Source: Rhynchosporium graminicola (lineage: Eukaryota; Ascomycota; Leotiomycetes; Helotiales; Ploettnerulaceae). From it: a stretch of 64,000 bases of DNA. Below, piece after piece: positions 1 through 11,645 of the stretch (the first letter of the stretch is position 1; every line of letters begins with the position of its first letter). The translations under genes and the position numbers were made by a program. The stretch lies in NCBI GenBank assembly GCA_900074885.1, contig FJUW01000037.1, positions 434,001 to 498,000 of the forward strand. The letters are read 5' to 3'. Under the pieces are notes generated by a model. That model did no database searches, was not told the origin of the DNA, and was given only the letters and a program-made list of their open reading frames with translations.

Positions 1-361
1 GAACTCCTTCTGTAATCCTTCCAATTCTAAACTTTTGTCAGTGACGATGATCGGCAACTATCACACAATGCCGAAAAAAATCGTCAAGGAGTTAGATGAA
101 AGGAAGGTGAGCGCTGCACCTGAGCTAGGCCAATCTCAACGTAAATCAAAATAAGATTTCTTACCCTGCACCACAATCAACGGCTCGATTCAACTTCCTC
201 CCACTTTTCCCTCCCACCCCAAGCTTAGCTAGGAAGTTCTTTGAGCCCTGGAGATCGATCCTGGAGATAAGTGGGAAACCACCAAGCATGCCATTCACAT
301 CTGCATCGATAGATTGCCAGTAATTGATCGTATCCTCGTGACTGATTAGCGCATCTGCCAT
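1..361 (-). CDS. tae1: Alpha-N-terminal protein methyltransferase (Tae1/NTM1 family), 5' part only
   Basis: This family methylates the alpha-amino group of X-Pro-Lys N-termini (ribosomal proteins in yeast) using S-adenosylmethionine. The gene starts at ATG 361 (A at -3). Exon 1 is 165-361, the intron is 27-164 (GT-AG), and exon 2 is 1-26, which continues out of the window. About 74 residues are visible. They contain the family's N-terminal helix region (NYWQSIDADVNGMLGGFP), the RIDLQGSKNFL segment, and the start of SAM-binding motif I. That motif is split by the intron: DCGAG in exon 1 continues in frame as IGRITEG in exon 2. The in-frame join across the intron supports the model. The rest of the methyltransferase fold lies outside the window. 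Nothing suggests damage. Confidence 0.88.
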
Positions 362-2400
362 TTTCTGTGAGTTTTATGAAATAGAAAGTCGTTGGTTAGA
401 TATTCAAAAGCCAATTGTTGTTCTTAGAATTTGTACCGGAGATTTATCTCCGTGTGGAACTGAGGTTGATACATTCAAGATCGCTCGCGTAACACGATAC
501 TACTCGTAATAAGGTTTTGATACTTATAAACGAGCCGATTTTAGGGCTCGAGCCTTAGATCTGTTGTGCCCCTCACGAGCTTGCTACCTACCTGCATCTC
601 AACCAGCTGCGAATGAAAAAGCTTTAACAGGATGGTAATCAAAATATAGCGCTTCCTTTTATTGAACTCATTTAGTTATAGTTCTAATTGAATATCTACA
701 TAATCGTAGAGTGCTTCTTTAATTCGCAGACTTGGGAAGGTACCCGGACTTAGCCTATCGAGGCATAAACCTTATTACTAGCTAGCACCGGGGTGCCGCT
801 AGCCCCACGGTCGCGATTAAGATATCTTGAGTCTTAGAGAATTAAGTATTATACTCTAAACATTGGGCCATGTATAATAGACAAAGTCTAGTCTGAATAT
901 TCGAACGTTGTTAGTACTTTCTAAAGAGATTTATATCATCTAAAATTGAGCTTATAAAGTTACGAGAGAGGCCTACCCGGCGAGGACAATGTCAAAAATA
1001 GAAAAGGCGAGGTGCTTACTTCATGCGGCTCGATTATGACATTGTTGTGAACATTGCTGCTTCGTAGTGTCGCAAGGCTAGTGAAGGGTGCGAAGCTGAA
1101 AGCATCCTTTATCAATATTGAAGCGGTCTTCAGGAAACCATCTGAAGGTAGAGAGGCCTTATCAAATTCTGAATTCTGTTACCTTTAAAAATGAGAGCAG
1201 TTGTGGTGGAATTTTCTTGGCAGGGAAATTCATAATCATCAAGTATTCAGCAAAGATCGTCTACCTTAAGGTCACGTATTCAGTTGAGATTAGTACAAGC
1301 AAGGAAGAGCCTCCTCGGACTTTGTTAAGGAAATGGCATCGAAGAGAAAACTATGACATGGTGGAAGCGCAGAAAGTTATGTATCTTGACATTAGTAGGG
1401 AGAACCTGCCCGACAAGCAGTGCTTCGAAAAGCGATGGAAGCTTTCCGATATTTTATGGGCAGTGGAATGGTTTAAAGAGAGTGGCAGGAGTATTGATGA
1501 GAACCCAGCGTCATCAAGATAAAGCCCATCAATAATAGCGATGAAGTGTCTGGATGAACACTGATATAAACAATGGTTGAAGGCCTGAAGCGAGAATGTG
1601 CTTCGAAAACGGAAGACAGAAATGTATGCTTGCCAGCCAAGACTTGATAGACGCATTTCATGCTCTGATTTCATACTCTACCCAGATGAAATATGTAGAA
1701 AAGTGATTTTAAATTAAGAAACCCAATTCTGCAAATGGAAATGAGTAAATTAGCACAATGTTGCTTAGAGAGGAGTTTCTTCAAACATCATTACGATACA
1801 AGTGACTATGAGCCCGCACACATAGTGTTGAGAATGTGGCTACTTGAGAAGTTCAAAAAATACTGACAGGGAACAACTACTTTTCGAAGGTGGTGGCAAG
1901 AAACTGTTTTGCGATCGACAGCACGTTCGGCGAAAACCGTGTTGAAGACTTCATTAATGAATCATTTTTTTTCTTCATCATTGAAGCATGGAAATTGGGC
2001 AGTCACATTGGACTCACAGAGAAGTCATTAAATGCTTCTGATGAGTTCAACATTGACCAAGTAGAGAATCGGCTTTCTACTTGCTGCAAACCTGCCCGCC
2101 TATTCAGGTTTGTAAACAAAGACACACAGCCATCTAAGCTTCCGTGACAGTTTCACAGACGGAGTCTCAACCCTTAAATACGAGGAACCCGAGAATGCAC
2201 GGGATACTCCGAATCTCCCTATCCGACAAGAATAGAAACAAAAGCCAACAGCCGGATCAAACACGCCTCATGCTCTTCCCGTCACAGAGATAGCATTCTT
2301 CAGCCACCCTTCCGCCAAAATACCAACACATCTCCCCAGAACACAGCAGCACCCAAGACAAGAATACATTCAATCAACACGCAATGCAAATCTCGCTTCG
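362..2400. other. Intergenic, rather AT-rich, no recognisable gene
   Basis: This stretch lies upstream of the methyltransferase gene. It is AT-richer than what follows. The only ORF of note (1118-1522, plus, 134 codons) has no family resemblance that I recognise. A short GC-rich patch near 780-815 stands out against the AT-rich background and could be the relic of a repeat, but I cannot name one. Confidence 0.4.
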
Positions 2401-5400
2401 TCTCCTGAATTGCTTACCCAGCTATCCTGCCTTCTGGTTGACCTTCATGTCTGCCTCGCTCTGTCTGTAACCCGCGCATCAAGAGACCGGCCCGTACGGG
2501 TAAAGGTATGGACGAAACGGGCTCGCCATCACAACAACACGTTCTATATATTAAGTCCACCGTTTGGTACACCAGTAACTCGAGTGGATGGGGGCGTCCA
2601 ATCATGTCAAATCTAGACCATACAAGAGTTACAGATGAGGAGAAAATGGAAAGACTGGCAGAATGACAACACATCACGTCCAAAACAGACGAGCTGTCAT
2701 GTGAGGATCTCCACGTTCATTAATTCCTCAATGCAGTCATTTGTCTGACTGTTCCGTACCTGCTTGACTTCACGTGTCCATGTAACGATGTCTGCCGTTC
2801 CGGCTGTTCGACATATTCCCCTTACCAGTGCGCCTCGCCCCTCAAATACCTGAACCAACCCGCTTGCTTACCCTTCTTCCCTAACACCTCTCCCGTGATT
2901 CCCCCAACCGATCATTGACTTACAGCCAACCAGAAGCTCTGAGCGGGAGTCACTCAAGACCTTATGTTCTCGACTATTGCAGTCTACAATGTAGTGTGCT
3001 GTACAGCTCGGCTCGGTTGAGGCAGGTCCATCTTGCATGACTGTTACCAACCTTCGACAGCTCATCCGTACCCGTACCCGTCCCTGGTCTCGGTCTCGGT
3101 CTCGGATATCATGCTTTGGTGCCGCATTCTCGTACTTGAGCAGTTATTACTATGGAAAACCAGATTGTGGTATCAGAGACAGGGAGGAGATGAATAAGCA
3201 ACAGGGGGAATGGAGAGAGAAAATATGCACATCGCCTACCTTGCGTTAGCTCTAACGTACCACGGTTCCAGCGCGAACTATAGTCGGCAAGTGTTATGGA
3301 CATGGATCGTATACACTGACTTCCAACCACGATACTCAAATCCTCCCTAGAACTCCACTGTTCAGCCGATTCAAGCACTGCTATAACGTGGCAACCATAT
3401 ACCGTAATTATATCCAGGTACAAACAGGGCATGCGGCGAAGAACTTAGCCATTTAATATGATTCCAGCGAGTGTTTCGCCCCTGCCGGTTGTGAGTGGTA
3501 ATCCACAAGCGACTATTGATATAAACTTATCAGCGGGGAAATCTGCCAGGCCTTCTATTGGAAGAACAGACCGGCAGCCTCGTGTATGAGTAAATGAATG
3601 AGATTGACTGGTGTGCATTTTCTCGTCTGATGTGTCTGCTATACACAGGGCATAAATGAGACTCTGTGGTAAGCGTACTGCGTGCATTGCATAGCATGGC
3701 AGGACAGTAGCGTGAGCTGGGATTCGCTGGTGATGGCCATAGCTATGGTGGACTGCCAATCTAAGATGAGGGGAATATAAACTTAGTTCACGGTGACAAA
3801 GGCAGTTGAATAGTGAGCTCTCCTACAATTACTGCCGATAATGTTCCTGAGAAGTCACATTCGCGGTGATTTAACGAGTACGCCAACATCAAGCTTGAAG
3901 CCTTGGACTGATATCCCTGTCATGTAAGGCTATATTACATGGGATTACAGATCACAATGCAGAGGAGGTAAGAATGCCATGCTATACCTTGTGCTGCAAT
4001 AGGGCCCCCCGTATTGCATCTGCCAGCATCTTGATCCGACACACGACAGCCAATTTTCTCCTCCATACTTGCGAAGGGAATACGAGAGACGAGAGACCCA
4101 TCTATGTAACAAATCGGGACGAGGAGAAAGCATGAAAATATGACGCGCAATAAGCTGACCGTTTCGCGCCGGGCAGAGAAGCAAGCAGGGAAGGACAATA
4201 CAAGCTACATACCCAGCTCCGCTGGCTTCCAGGCTTCTTTTGGCAACGAGAGAGGTTTTAAGGTTATTAAAAAGACCATATAACGACGGGAAGAAAGATG
4301 GAATAGAGGTGAAGCATACAGGGCGGGCGTGTAGGGTCTATCGGAGAAGATCGTTGGTGAAGGCGTATCAATAGATTGTGACAAGCAATATGAATAGTTT
4401 GGTAAAAACGTGGATCTTTTTGGAGCTTCTTGGCTCAGGGCTCAGGGCTTCAGGAACGCAAATGAATATTCTCCGAAGAGGGTACGGACCTTCAAATCAT
4501 TGGAGAGTCCGTTGAACATGTACGACACTGTAGATCCCGTCAGCTGGGGTCCTCTTCGAGGAAGGGGATGAAGTGCAGATTATTGAATTGTACGACATAG
4601 ATGGAAAGCCAATATGCGACCGAAAGGATAACTGCAATGACAAATACAGACCAGAAGAGGGGGTTGGGAGCTTGGGCTCATAGTAGCGCCCGAGGAGGGG
4701 AGGGAAGTTGAGTATGAAGTGAGCGAAGGAGCTCAGCAAGGGACCCGGATGCCGATATCCCAAATTGCATAGAAATTGATGCGAGTGGGAATATAGATGG
4801 ACTTTGAGGCGGTGCCAAGTCTCGGTTTGATTGTTCACGACGATACAGTCGGCGTGGCATGACTTACCAGGAGGGTATGGCTGATGTGCTTGTATGCACG
4901 CCATTTTTCAGCGACCGAATAGACGCTGCGGTAAACACCATAAACTGGTACTTTCATCCTGCCAGCTGCATGTAGTCGTTGCCGACGTGCGTGTGGCTCG
5001 ACGTGGATTGAACAACGTGCCGTGCTAGGCAAGACATAATTAGCGCCTGCCACCAGCTTGTCCAAAACCTGGGAACAGACGACTATGTAATATTGCAGAA
5101 TAGTTCTAGCTGTTGTGCACTGTGGCCGGAAGAAGGTGTTGGAGTTTGAGATTGATTTCAAATCAAAGGCTCAGCAATGTGCCGGCTGATTGGGAGTTTT
5201 GGCGCATCTTCTTTATCATTACAACCAATTGGAAGTAAAATGCTTGTACGTAGAAACGAGGGGACCAGGTGCTGACTTCGTCGTTTCTGAAGTGTCTGAG
5301 CTCAAGCTTGACGTTGATGGTAGATTGCAGATCAACTGTCAACATCCCAAAACACGTGATTACATGTTCGAGGTGGAACATTCGCGTTCTTGTAGTTACG

Positions 5401-8400
5401 CACGATAAACTGAGTACCTTGAAAAACCAACGTGTGAGTTATGGACAAAAAAGTTCAGTCGATAAGCTTACCTTGGTACTTTATTCGAGGCAAAGTCATG
5501 CCATAGATCCGAGTTTTTGTTTCAGAGGGTAAGAAACTTGAATCTTGTTTCGGCGCAAGCGCAAACTTGTTCATCGCGAGTCGAGACGGTCCAGCAACAC
5601 ATGGGATCTAATCCATGAATCTCAGAGCGACAAGAGCATGCTCAGGTGAGTGAGTTCTCATGCGAACTTGGACATCTGAAGCTGAGGCTGAGTTTGAGTC
5701 TGTTTCCAAGAAAGTTTGTAGGCGATAACCCGTCAGGCAGGGATCGGCTTACCAAAACCCGGGATAGCTGGGATGAACGTTTCCATCAGTGTTGAGACGA
5801 AGGTTAGTTCTTAACTACGGAAGTCTGAGCCTAGGTATTGTAAGGATATTCCGAGATTGAAACGCCAAGACATTGCATTCATCAGACAGAAGAGAGGATC
5901 CGCGTAATCGGTCTGTTCTACGAAGTAGATCGCTCCGTCTCATCTTGATCGTTGTAGCAGGGTAAAGCTTGTTATCTTAACAATAGAAACTTCTGCTGGG
6001 TGCCAGGAAGAAGACGATGTTTGACGCGGAGTGCTGTAACGATGCATAATATCTGACAAACAAGAAGACGTCCAGCACAACCCAGCGGGAACCATTGACG
6101 CAGACCAAGCAATGCCCCTAAACTCGATTGTATGCAATAGAGCCACGTGAAAGGTTGCTCATCGACCTCAATGGCTGCTCATGGATCCACTAGAACCATA
6201 ATTTGTCTTTTATGACCTCTCGAACGAGCGAACGAGGTGGTCCAGATCTGCCACTTCTTCAGACGGGCATCTAGTAGACGGCCCAAACGTTCTCGTGTTC
6301 GTCGGCCACTGAATACGATGACTTGTCGTTGGATCTGAGTTTGAAGATGCGAAGTACTCAATCAATATGTCAAGTAGTAGCCCTAGACAAATCAGATGGG
6401 TACGACTCGGAGAGAAACTACCAGTAAACGGCATCTAGAAAAGCCTACCAGTGAGATAAACGTGCAACTAGCCTGGGGCAGCTATGCAATTCATGTACCT
6501 TAATCTCATGTATCCGCTCAGTTAATATAGAATAAATTAAATGACCCAAGTGCCGAATCGCGAGCTTCGCATGGGTCGAAAGGTTGTCGGGCTGTTGACG
6601 GAGGTCTAACTTCCGCCCCCCCCAGAAGCTCCAACATCCTGCATGGCGAGCCACTGCACCTGACAGCGAAGAAGCAGGAGGAGGAAATGTGATACCAAAG
6701 ACAAAATGTTAGCATGATCAGGATCAATCAGGATCAATCAGGATCAAGATCAACATTAGAATCAACAGAAGGAGTTGTCTTGTCTGCTCAGGAGACCATC
6801 TGAATGCGACGCAACAATCTGAAGGCTGCTCAACGCATGCTCACTAACATGCATGCAAGTCTGTCTGACTGCCTGCCATACTCTGGTCGTGTGGCGTGAA
6901 GGTTTTGATGGGCATGCTGGACTTCGTAAGGCTTAATTCGGTCAGCTACTTCATCATCTGGTGTTGTCAGGCTCAACAAGTCTTGGCTACTGTGGCGTTC
7001 ATCGTACACTACAGTGTGTGTAGATGTTGATCGACGACTGACGCTCTGAGGTAGCTCCCTCCCATCGCCAGGTACAGACAGACAGGGTCAACACAGGGAC
7101 TTGGTTAAGACTACCTAGGTAGGTCTTTTCAGAAGATGAGCATCGAGCAGCGGCAGGGGCATAAGCGAGTGCTGCACCTCCCTCCTCATCTTTCCTACTA
7201 CTTGGTAGTACAAAGTAACGGTTTAACCGCTCCGCAAAGCCCATGCAACGAGTGGTCTTCCAGCTATCCATCGCGTCATGCACTGCTTGACTGGAAGATG
7301 GTTGGTGAGCTTGCCGTGGTCGACTGCCGAACATGGTGGGAAAACGATGGGGGTTCGGATGCAGAGTATGAAAGCGACTTTCGCTCGTCACGTGTTTGTA
7401 TACATATTTGCTAGTGGCATCATCTTTTGTCCGTGATGGCTGAAAAATATACTAAGCTAGTGACGAGGAGCAGAGAAGCAAATGGAAACGATCGAATGAC
7501 ATCTCTGGTACAAAGATCCCAGTTGCGGCGAGCAAGTCTCCGTAGGACTTTTCGTCAATTGCCTTGCCTGCCTTTCCTGCTCATCTTGCTTGGGATTTAA
7601 AATACCGAATATTTCTCAGAAGACATCTGCCTCCTACTGTACACTGTCGTACTAAACAGATCCCAGTAACGCCAGTAACGGACACGAAACCGGTAAGTCA
7701 AGATGGGAAGTTATATTGCGAAGCTGGAAGCGGGGAATTCACGGATAGCACGGTGTTGATAGTCCTCAAGTCCCGAACCAGACTGCATCTTTGCTACAAG
7801 CGACGAAGGTAACGGTAGACGAGGTGGTATGCCCAGATATGGTGGCTGCTATGGTGGACAGTGGTCGAGCAATGCCGGTGGATCCTACAGATCGATTCAT
7901 CCGGCGGCTGAGAAGGGTGGTGTATCGTACGGCCTGACCAGTTCTCCTCGGGCTAGAGGAGATCGAAGGAACGGACTTGCATGCCTTGATACCAGTGTCT
8001 GCATGCACTCAGAAGCATTTCGGCTTACACAAGATTTTGTTATTGGTTACGTATCAATGCGGGGTGTATTGCGAGTAGATAATAGAGAAAACTCTGAAGG
8101 GCATGAGGTAAAACGAGTTGGCAAAAGGAAGCTTGATTGTGGAGTGTAGTATGGATATCAGAGATGTGGTATTGCCGCGTACCCCTCATTCCAATCCTTG
8201 CCATTGCGATGGCGCCCCTCACTCATCATGATTCGGAAATCGGCCATGTTCTCAGCTCAGGAGTCAGGTTACTTCAGGTATAGGTGCACCCAGGCACAAC
8301 AGCCTACCTACCCCGCGACTAGCGCTGTCCGCCCATTGCGACTCACGGGATAATTCAACAGTCGTGCCGTATGGAGAATGGCCGGTTCCTGTGTTCCTGC

Positions 8401-10370
8401 GTCGCCGTGGAATCTTCTTATGCTGTGTCCAGAGGTCTCGCTTGGGGCAAGTCCGCGAGCTACCCATATGTCGGTTGCTGCGAATACTCCGGTACACAAT
8501 CTCGTTCGTGTACGGAGTACGTTGATTCCCCATATCGGAGCTCTTTCCTTGCAAAATAGAATTATGGGGCTCACGAAAATCACACAGATGTCCGTTGTGT
8601 TTCCAAACCCCTCGAATTCGGGTTCTCGCATCGTCTCAATTCCGTACAGGCAGCCTCCCAGTCATATTTCCGGTATCGCCAAGACTTCCTAGCCGACGAT
8701 TCGAGGACTTCTCGGTCAGATGTAGAACAATCATCTGCGTAGTTATGCAGCTGTGCTTATTTCGAATGATGGAACAATTCATGTCTCTAGACGGTCTCAG
8801 CCCTATGCGAGTCCGGCAGCTAACGGTGAAGAAGACCAGGTGAACTGTAAAGGAAGTGTCAGGCTCTGTTATCTGGCGGTAAAGTGATGATTCCGAGTCA
8901 TAGAGCGAGTAGATTTTGACACACAGGGGAGATGAACCCAATCCGGCTCCCAGATTGCAATGTCAGAGGCAAGTCTCCCGTCTCGTGGGCCGTGGCTGGC
9001 CCTCGTCAAGATCCTAGCATCAGATCCTCTTGGGTGGGCCTTGCAAATTGCCTTGGACTGAATATGCTCGGAATTACTTGCGTCAGGTACCTCGGATCGG
9101 ATCATCATAGCTCTTTAATAATGGGGATAATATGACTGTATGACACCAGAACGATCAAGTCGATCGCCGTTCGTCCATTACAAGCTCCAGCCAGCCAGCC
9201 ACCCGGTCGTGCAATCTCACGGCCGCACCGGGTGCAACTTCACGCTGCTAGATGTTACGGGAGAACCCATTTTCTGTACTTTATCGAGCCACTTTCTGTG
9301 GTGGTAGAAGAAGGCCAGGCTTTCTTGGTCGTGCAATCCCCAAAAGTTACCTTACCTACTGCACCACTGCACTCAAAGGGACCCCGGGGCGACGGACCGG
9401 CCAGTTGGGAATCGTTGTGTAGCCCCCCATGATGTCCATTTTGGTAACAACACAACAGACAGGAAGTCACTCAGGTACGTAAAGTACATCCTGCTGTAAG
9501 CACAGGGAGCTTTCTGACGGAAATCTTATTCTCGGGACTGCGGTGATGTGCTGTGACAGCCGGGCTGGGCTGGAAATCATGGTCTTGCTCACCGCACAGA
9601 CAATCTTATCTAATGTCCTATCTTCAGCAAACCCTGCGACTAGGTGTAGCTGTTTGAACTAGGTAGGTCACGGTGAACTGCTCGTACACGGGTGCGGCGC
9701 TTCGGTAGTCGATGTAAAATCCCTACACTGTCGATATACAGTATCAAGACCTCGGATGGACGGAATGTCTCTTTGCAACAAGCCCAATCCTACACTCCAC
9801 GCCGTACACATGAATGCTGGATGTTCTGACTGCTTTGACTGTCCAGGAAGCATAACATCAATAAAGTATAAAAGCAAAGCTAGACTGTTCAAACGGTCAG
9901 GAATGCAGCAATACGGAGGGGGGTTTCGGTATCACATCTGCCGGGAGGAGGGATTGCTAAAGTTGCAAGAAACAGTTGCGATAGGCCACTCTAGCGAGAG
10001 AGGTGCAGATCCACCCGGGTACTAGAGCAGCTTCTAGTCCAATAGACAACCTGACTGTCGTCTCATCTCATGGCTGGGAAGATCCAGCTAGCTTGGCTAC
10101 TGGGAATACCCAGCCTAGAGCGGGACGGGCAGCTTCTAGCTCGCGTCTAAATGCCCAGGGAGTAGACTCTTTTGCTTCTTTAGCTCTAGCCTCGCTAGAG
10201 GGCCGGTACGGAAGAAGTACATATATGACAATGCCATCCCAGCTATGATGAAACTGAGGACATGAGCAGGGAATCTTAGAAGTAAGTATCCCGTCCGCAA
10301 GATGAGGTTGAGGAGAAAGAAGTACATCGTCCACGACGCCTCATTTCAACTCATTTCCTCTCGTCTGCTT
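2401..10370. other. Long gene-free stretch
   Basis: About 8 kb with only short ORFs, none of which resembles a protein family known to me. Base composition is moderate, so it does not look like a heavily RIP-mutated transposon. Short repeats occur: a 10-bp unit repeated about three times near 6717-6746, hexamer runs near 3069-3105, and scattered CCTACCTA/TAGGTAGG blocks (for example 7111-7124, 8303-8313, 9659-9669). It probably forms part of the distal upstream region of the homeobox gene, or carries non-coding transcription. Confidence 0.35.
6717..6746. repeat. 10-bp tandem repeat, about 3 copies
   Basis: The decamer ATCAGGATCA recurs in direct succession with very little change, ending in a degenerate copy. 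It lies in non-coding DNA. Confidence 0.7.
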
Positions 10371-10374
10371 CTAC

Positions 10375-10404
10375 TCCTCTCCTCTCCTCTCCTCTCCTCT
10401 CCTC
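10375..10404. repeat. (CCTCT)n microsatellite
   Basis: About six perfect pyrimidine pentamer copies, about 3.3 kb upstream of the homeobox start codon. Confidence 0.85.
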
Positions 10405-10630
10405 AACAGGAGCCAAGTGTGGACTTGACACGCACGCAGAGAGCGCAGCACTTACAGTTCAGTTCAGATTAGAGTATAGCTTCAATGGCGTCCTTCTAGT
10501 CCTCCTATGGCCTTACTTGCGAGTCGTACTGGATCCAGCCAAGGCTTATTTATGCCTTAGGCTATGCATCATAGCTACTTAGGTAAATCAGCTCTAGGTA
10601 TTAGATAGAGTTGTAACGTACCCAGCTCGA

Positions 10631-10668
10631 ACACCCACCCACACCCACACCCACACCCACACTCACTT
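10631..10668. repeat. (CCCACA)n-type microsatellite
   Basis: Near-perfect hexamers of C and A. This is not the CCCTAA telomere unit of filamentous fungi. Confidence 0.75.
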
Positions 10669-11537
10669 CCAACTGCCATATCGAAGTCTGTCCCCGTGGT
10701 TATACAGTAGCTGCATGTAGACCAGTCACTAGTGTCAGAACCAACTTTTCTTGGAAGCTTCCAGTCAGTGTTCGTAGAGAGTCCTCCCGCCATACTCCGT
10801 CCTCCGTACGGGTAACAGTACGATCTTCAATACTCCACACTCACGAGTCACTGCACACGGTGGTGTTTTCCTGCAAGTTTCTATCTTCTGCCTGACCACA
10901 AGCTGGTCTAATCGGATTCTTTCGTACTGTATCTATCACCTCGAAGATAATGCACAGTACCCAAGGCGTTGTGACTAATTCCAGACTTTCATCCCAGGCG
11001 GATGATCCCAGCATGTAGAATTACGGGCTGATTGCCGGCAACTGGCAAGTGAGTGAGTGAGTGAGCAGGTTGTGGAACAGAGGTTTGTTTCCCGAGCTAG
11101 CTCTCAAGTCCCCTTCTCTGCTCCGCAAGGTACATGTGTCAGTCAGTAGATAGGATCAACCGCTTCGCCCTTACCAATTTGGATCTGGGGAATTGTTGCA
11201 GTTCTTTTCGGATTGGTTTCGAAGATGCATTGTGAACCACCAATGCCATTCTGCGAGCTGGATTATCTAAGACAGACAGACTATCGTTCCATCATGTCGG
11301 TCCCGGAACATCAGAGATGGTAGTGAGTGACGTTTGGTAGGGATGTCACGTTGTTGATACAAATCAATCGAATCGTTTCGTTCTGGAAGGCGGAGGGAGT
11401 TCTGCCCTTCAGCAAGGCCCGCCGCTACTTGTGGTACTTGTGGCTCCCTGCTAATGCTCCTCCTGCATCTAGCCCCCCTGCCCTTGCCCGTTGGCCTGCC
11501 CTGCTCCCTGCCGCTGTCCTTCCCACACTAGCTTGGC

Positions 11538-11645
11538 ACTACTACCTACCTACTACCTACCTACTACCTACCTACTACCTACCTACTACCTACCTACTAC
11601 CTACCTACTACTACCTACTACTACCTACTACTACCTACCCTTACC
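11538..11645. repeat. 11-bp tandem array built from CTACC units
   Basis: The 11-mer TACTACCTACC is repeated about six times. It then shifts to a shorter TACTACTACC-like period. The array is about 100 bp of almost pure TACC/TAC units on the plus strand. An ORF reads through it as a Tyr/Leu/Pro repeat, but this is very unlikely to be a protein. Confidence 0.85.

Noticed and set aside
780..815. GC-rich patch with GCTAG-type inverted pieces, possibly a transposon end
   Set aside because: Too short, no second terminus, no target-site duplication and no coding remains of a transposase or reverse transcriptase.
1118..1522. 134-codon plus-strand ORF as a possible gene
   Set aside because: No recognisable domain, AT-rich surroundings, and an overlapping ORF of similar length on the other strand.
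10631..10668. Possible telomere-like repeat
   Set aside because: The unit is CCCACA, not CCCTAA, and it is internal to the chromosome arm with genes on both sides.
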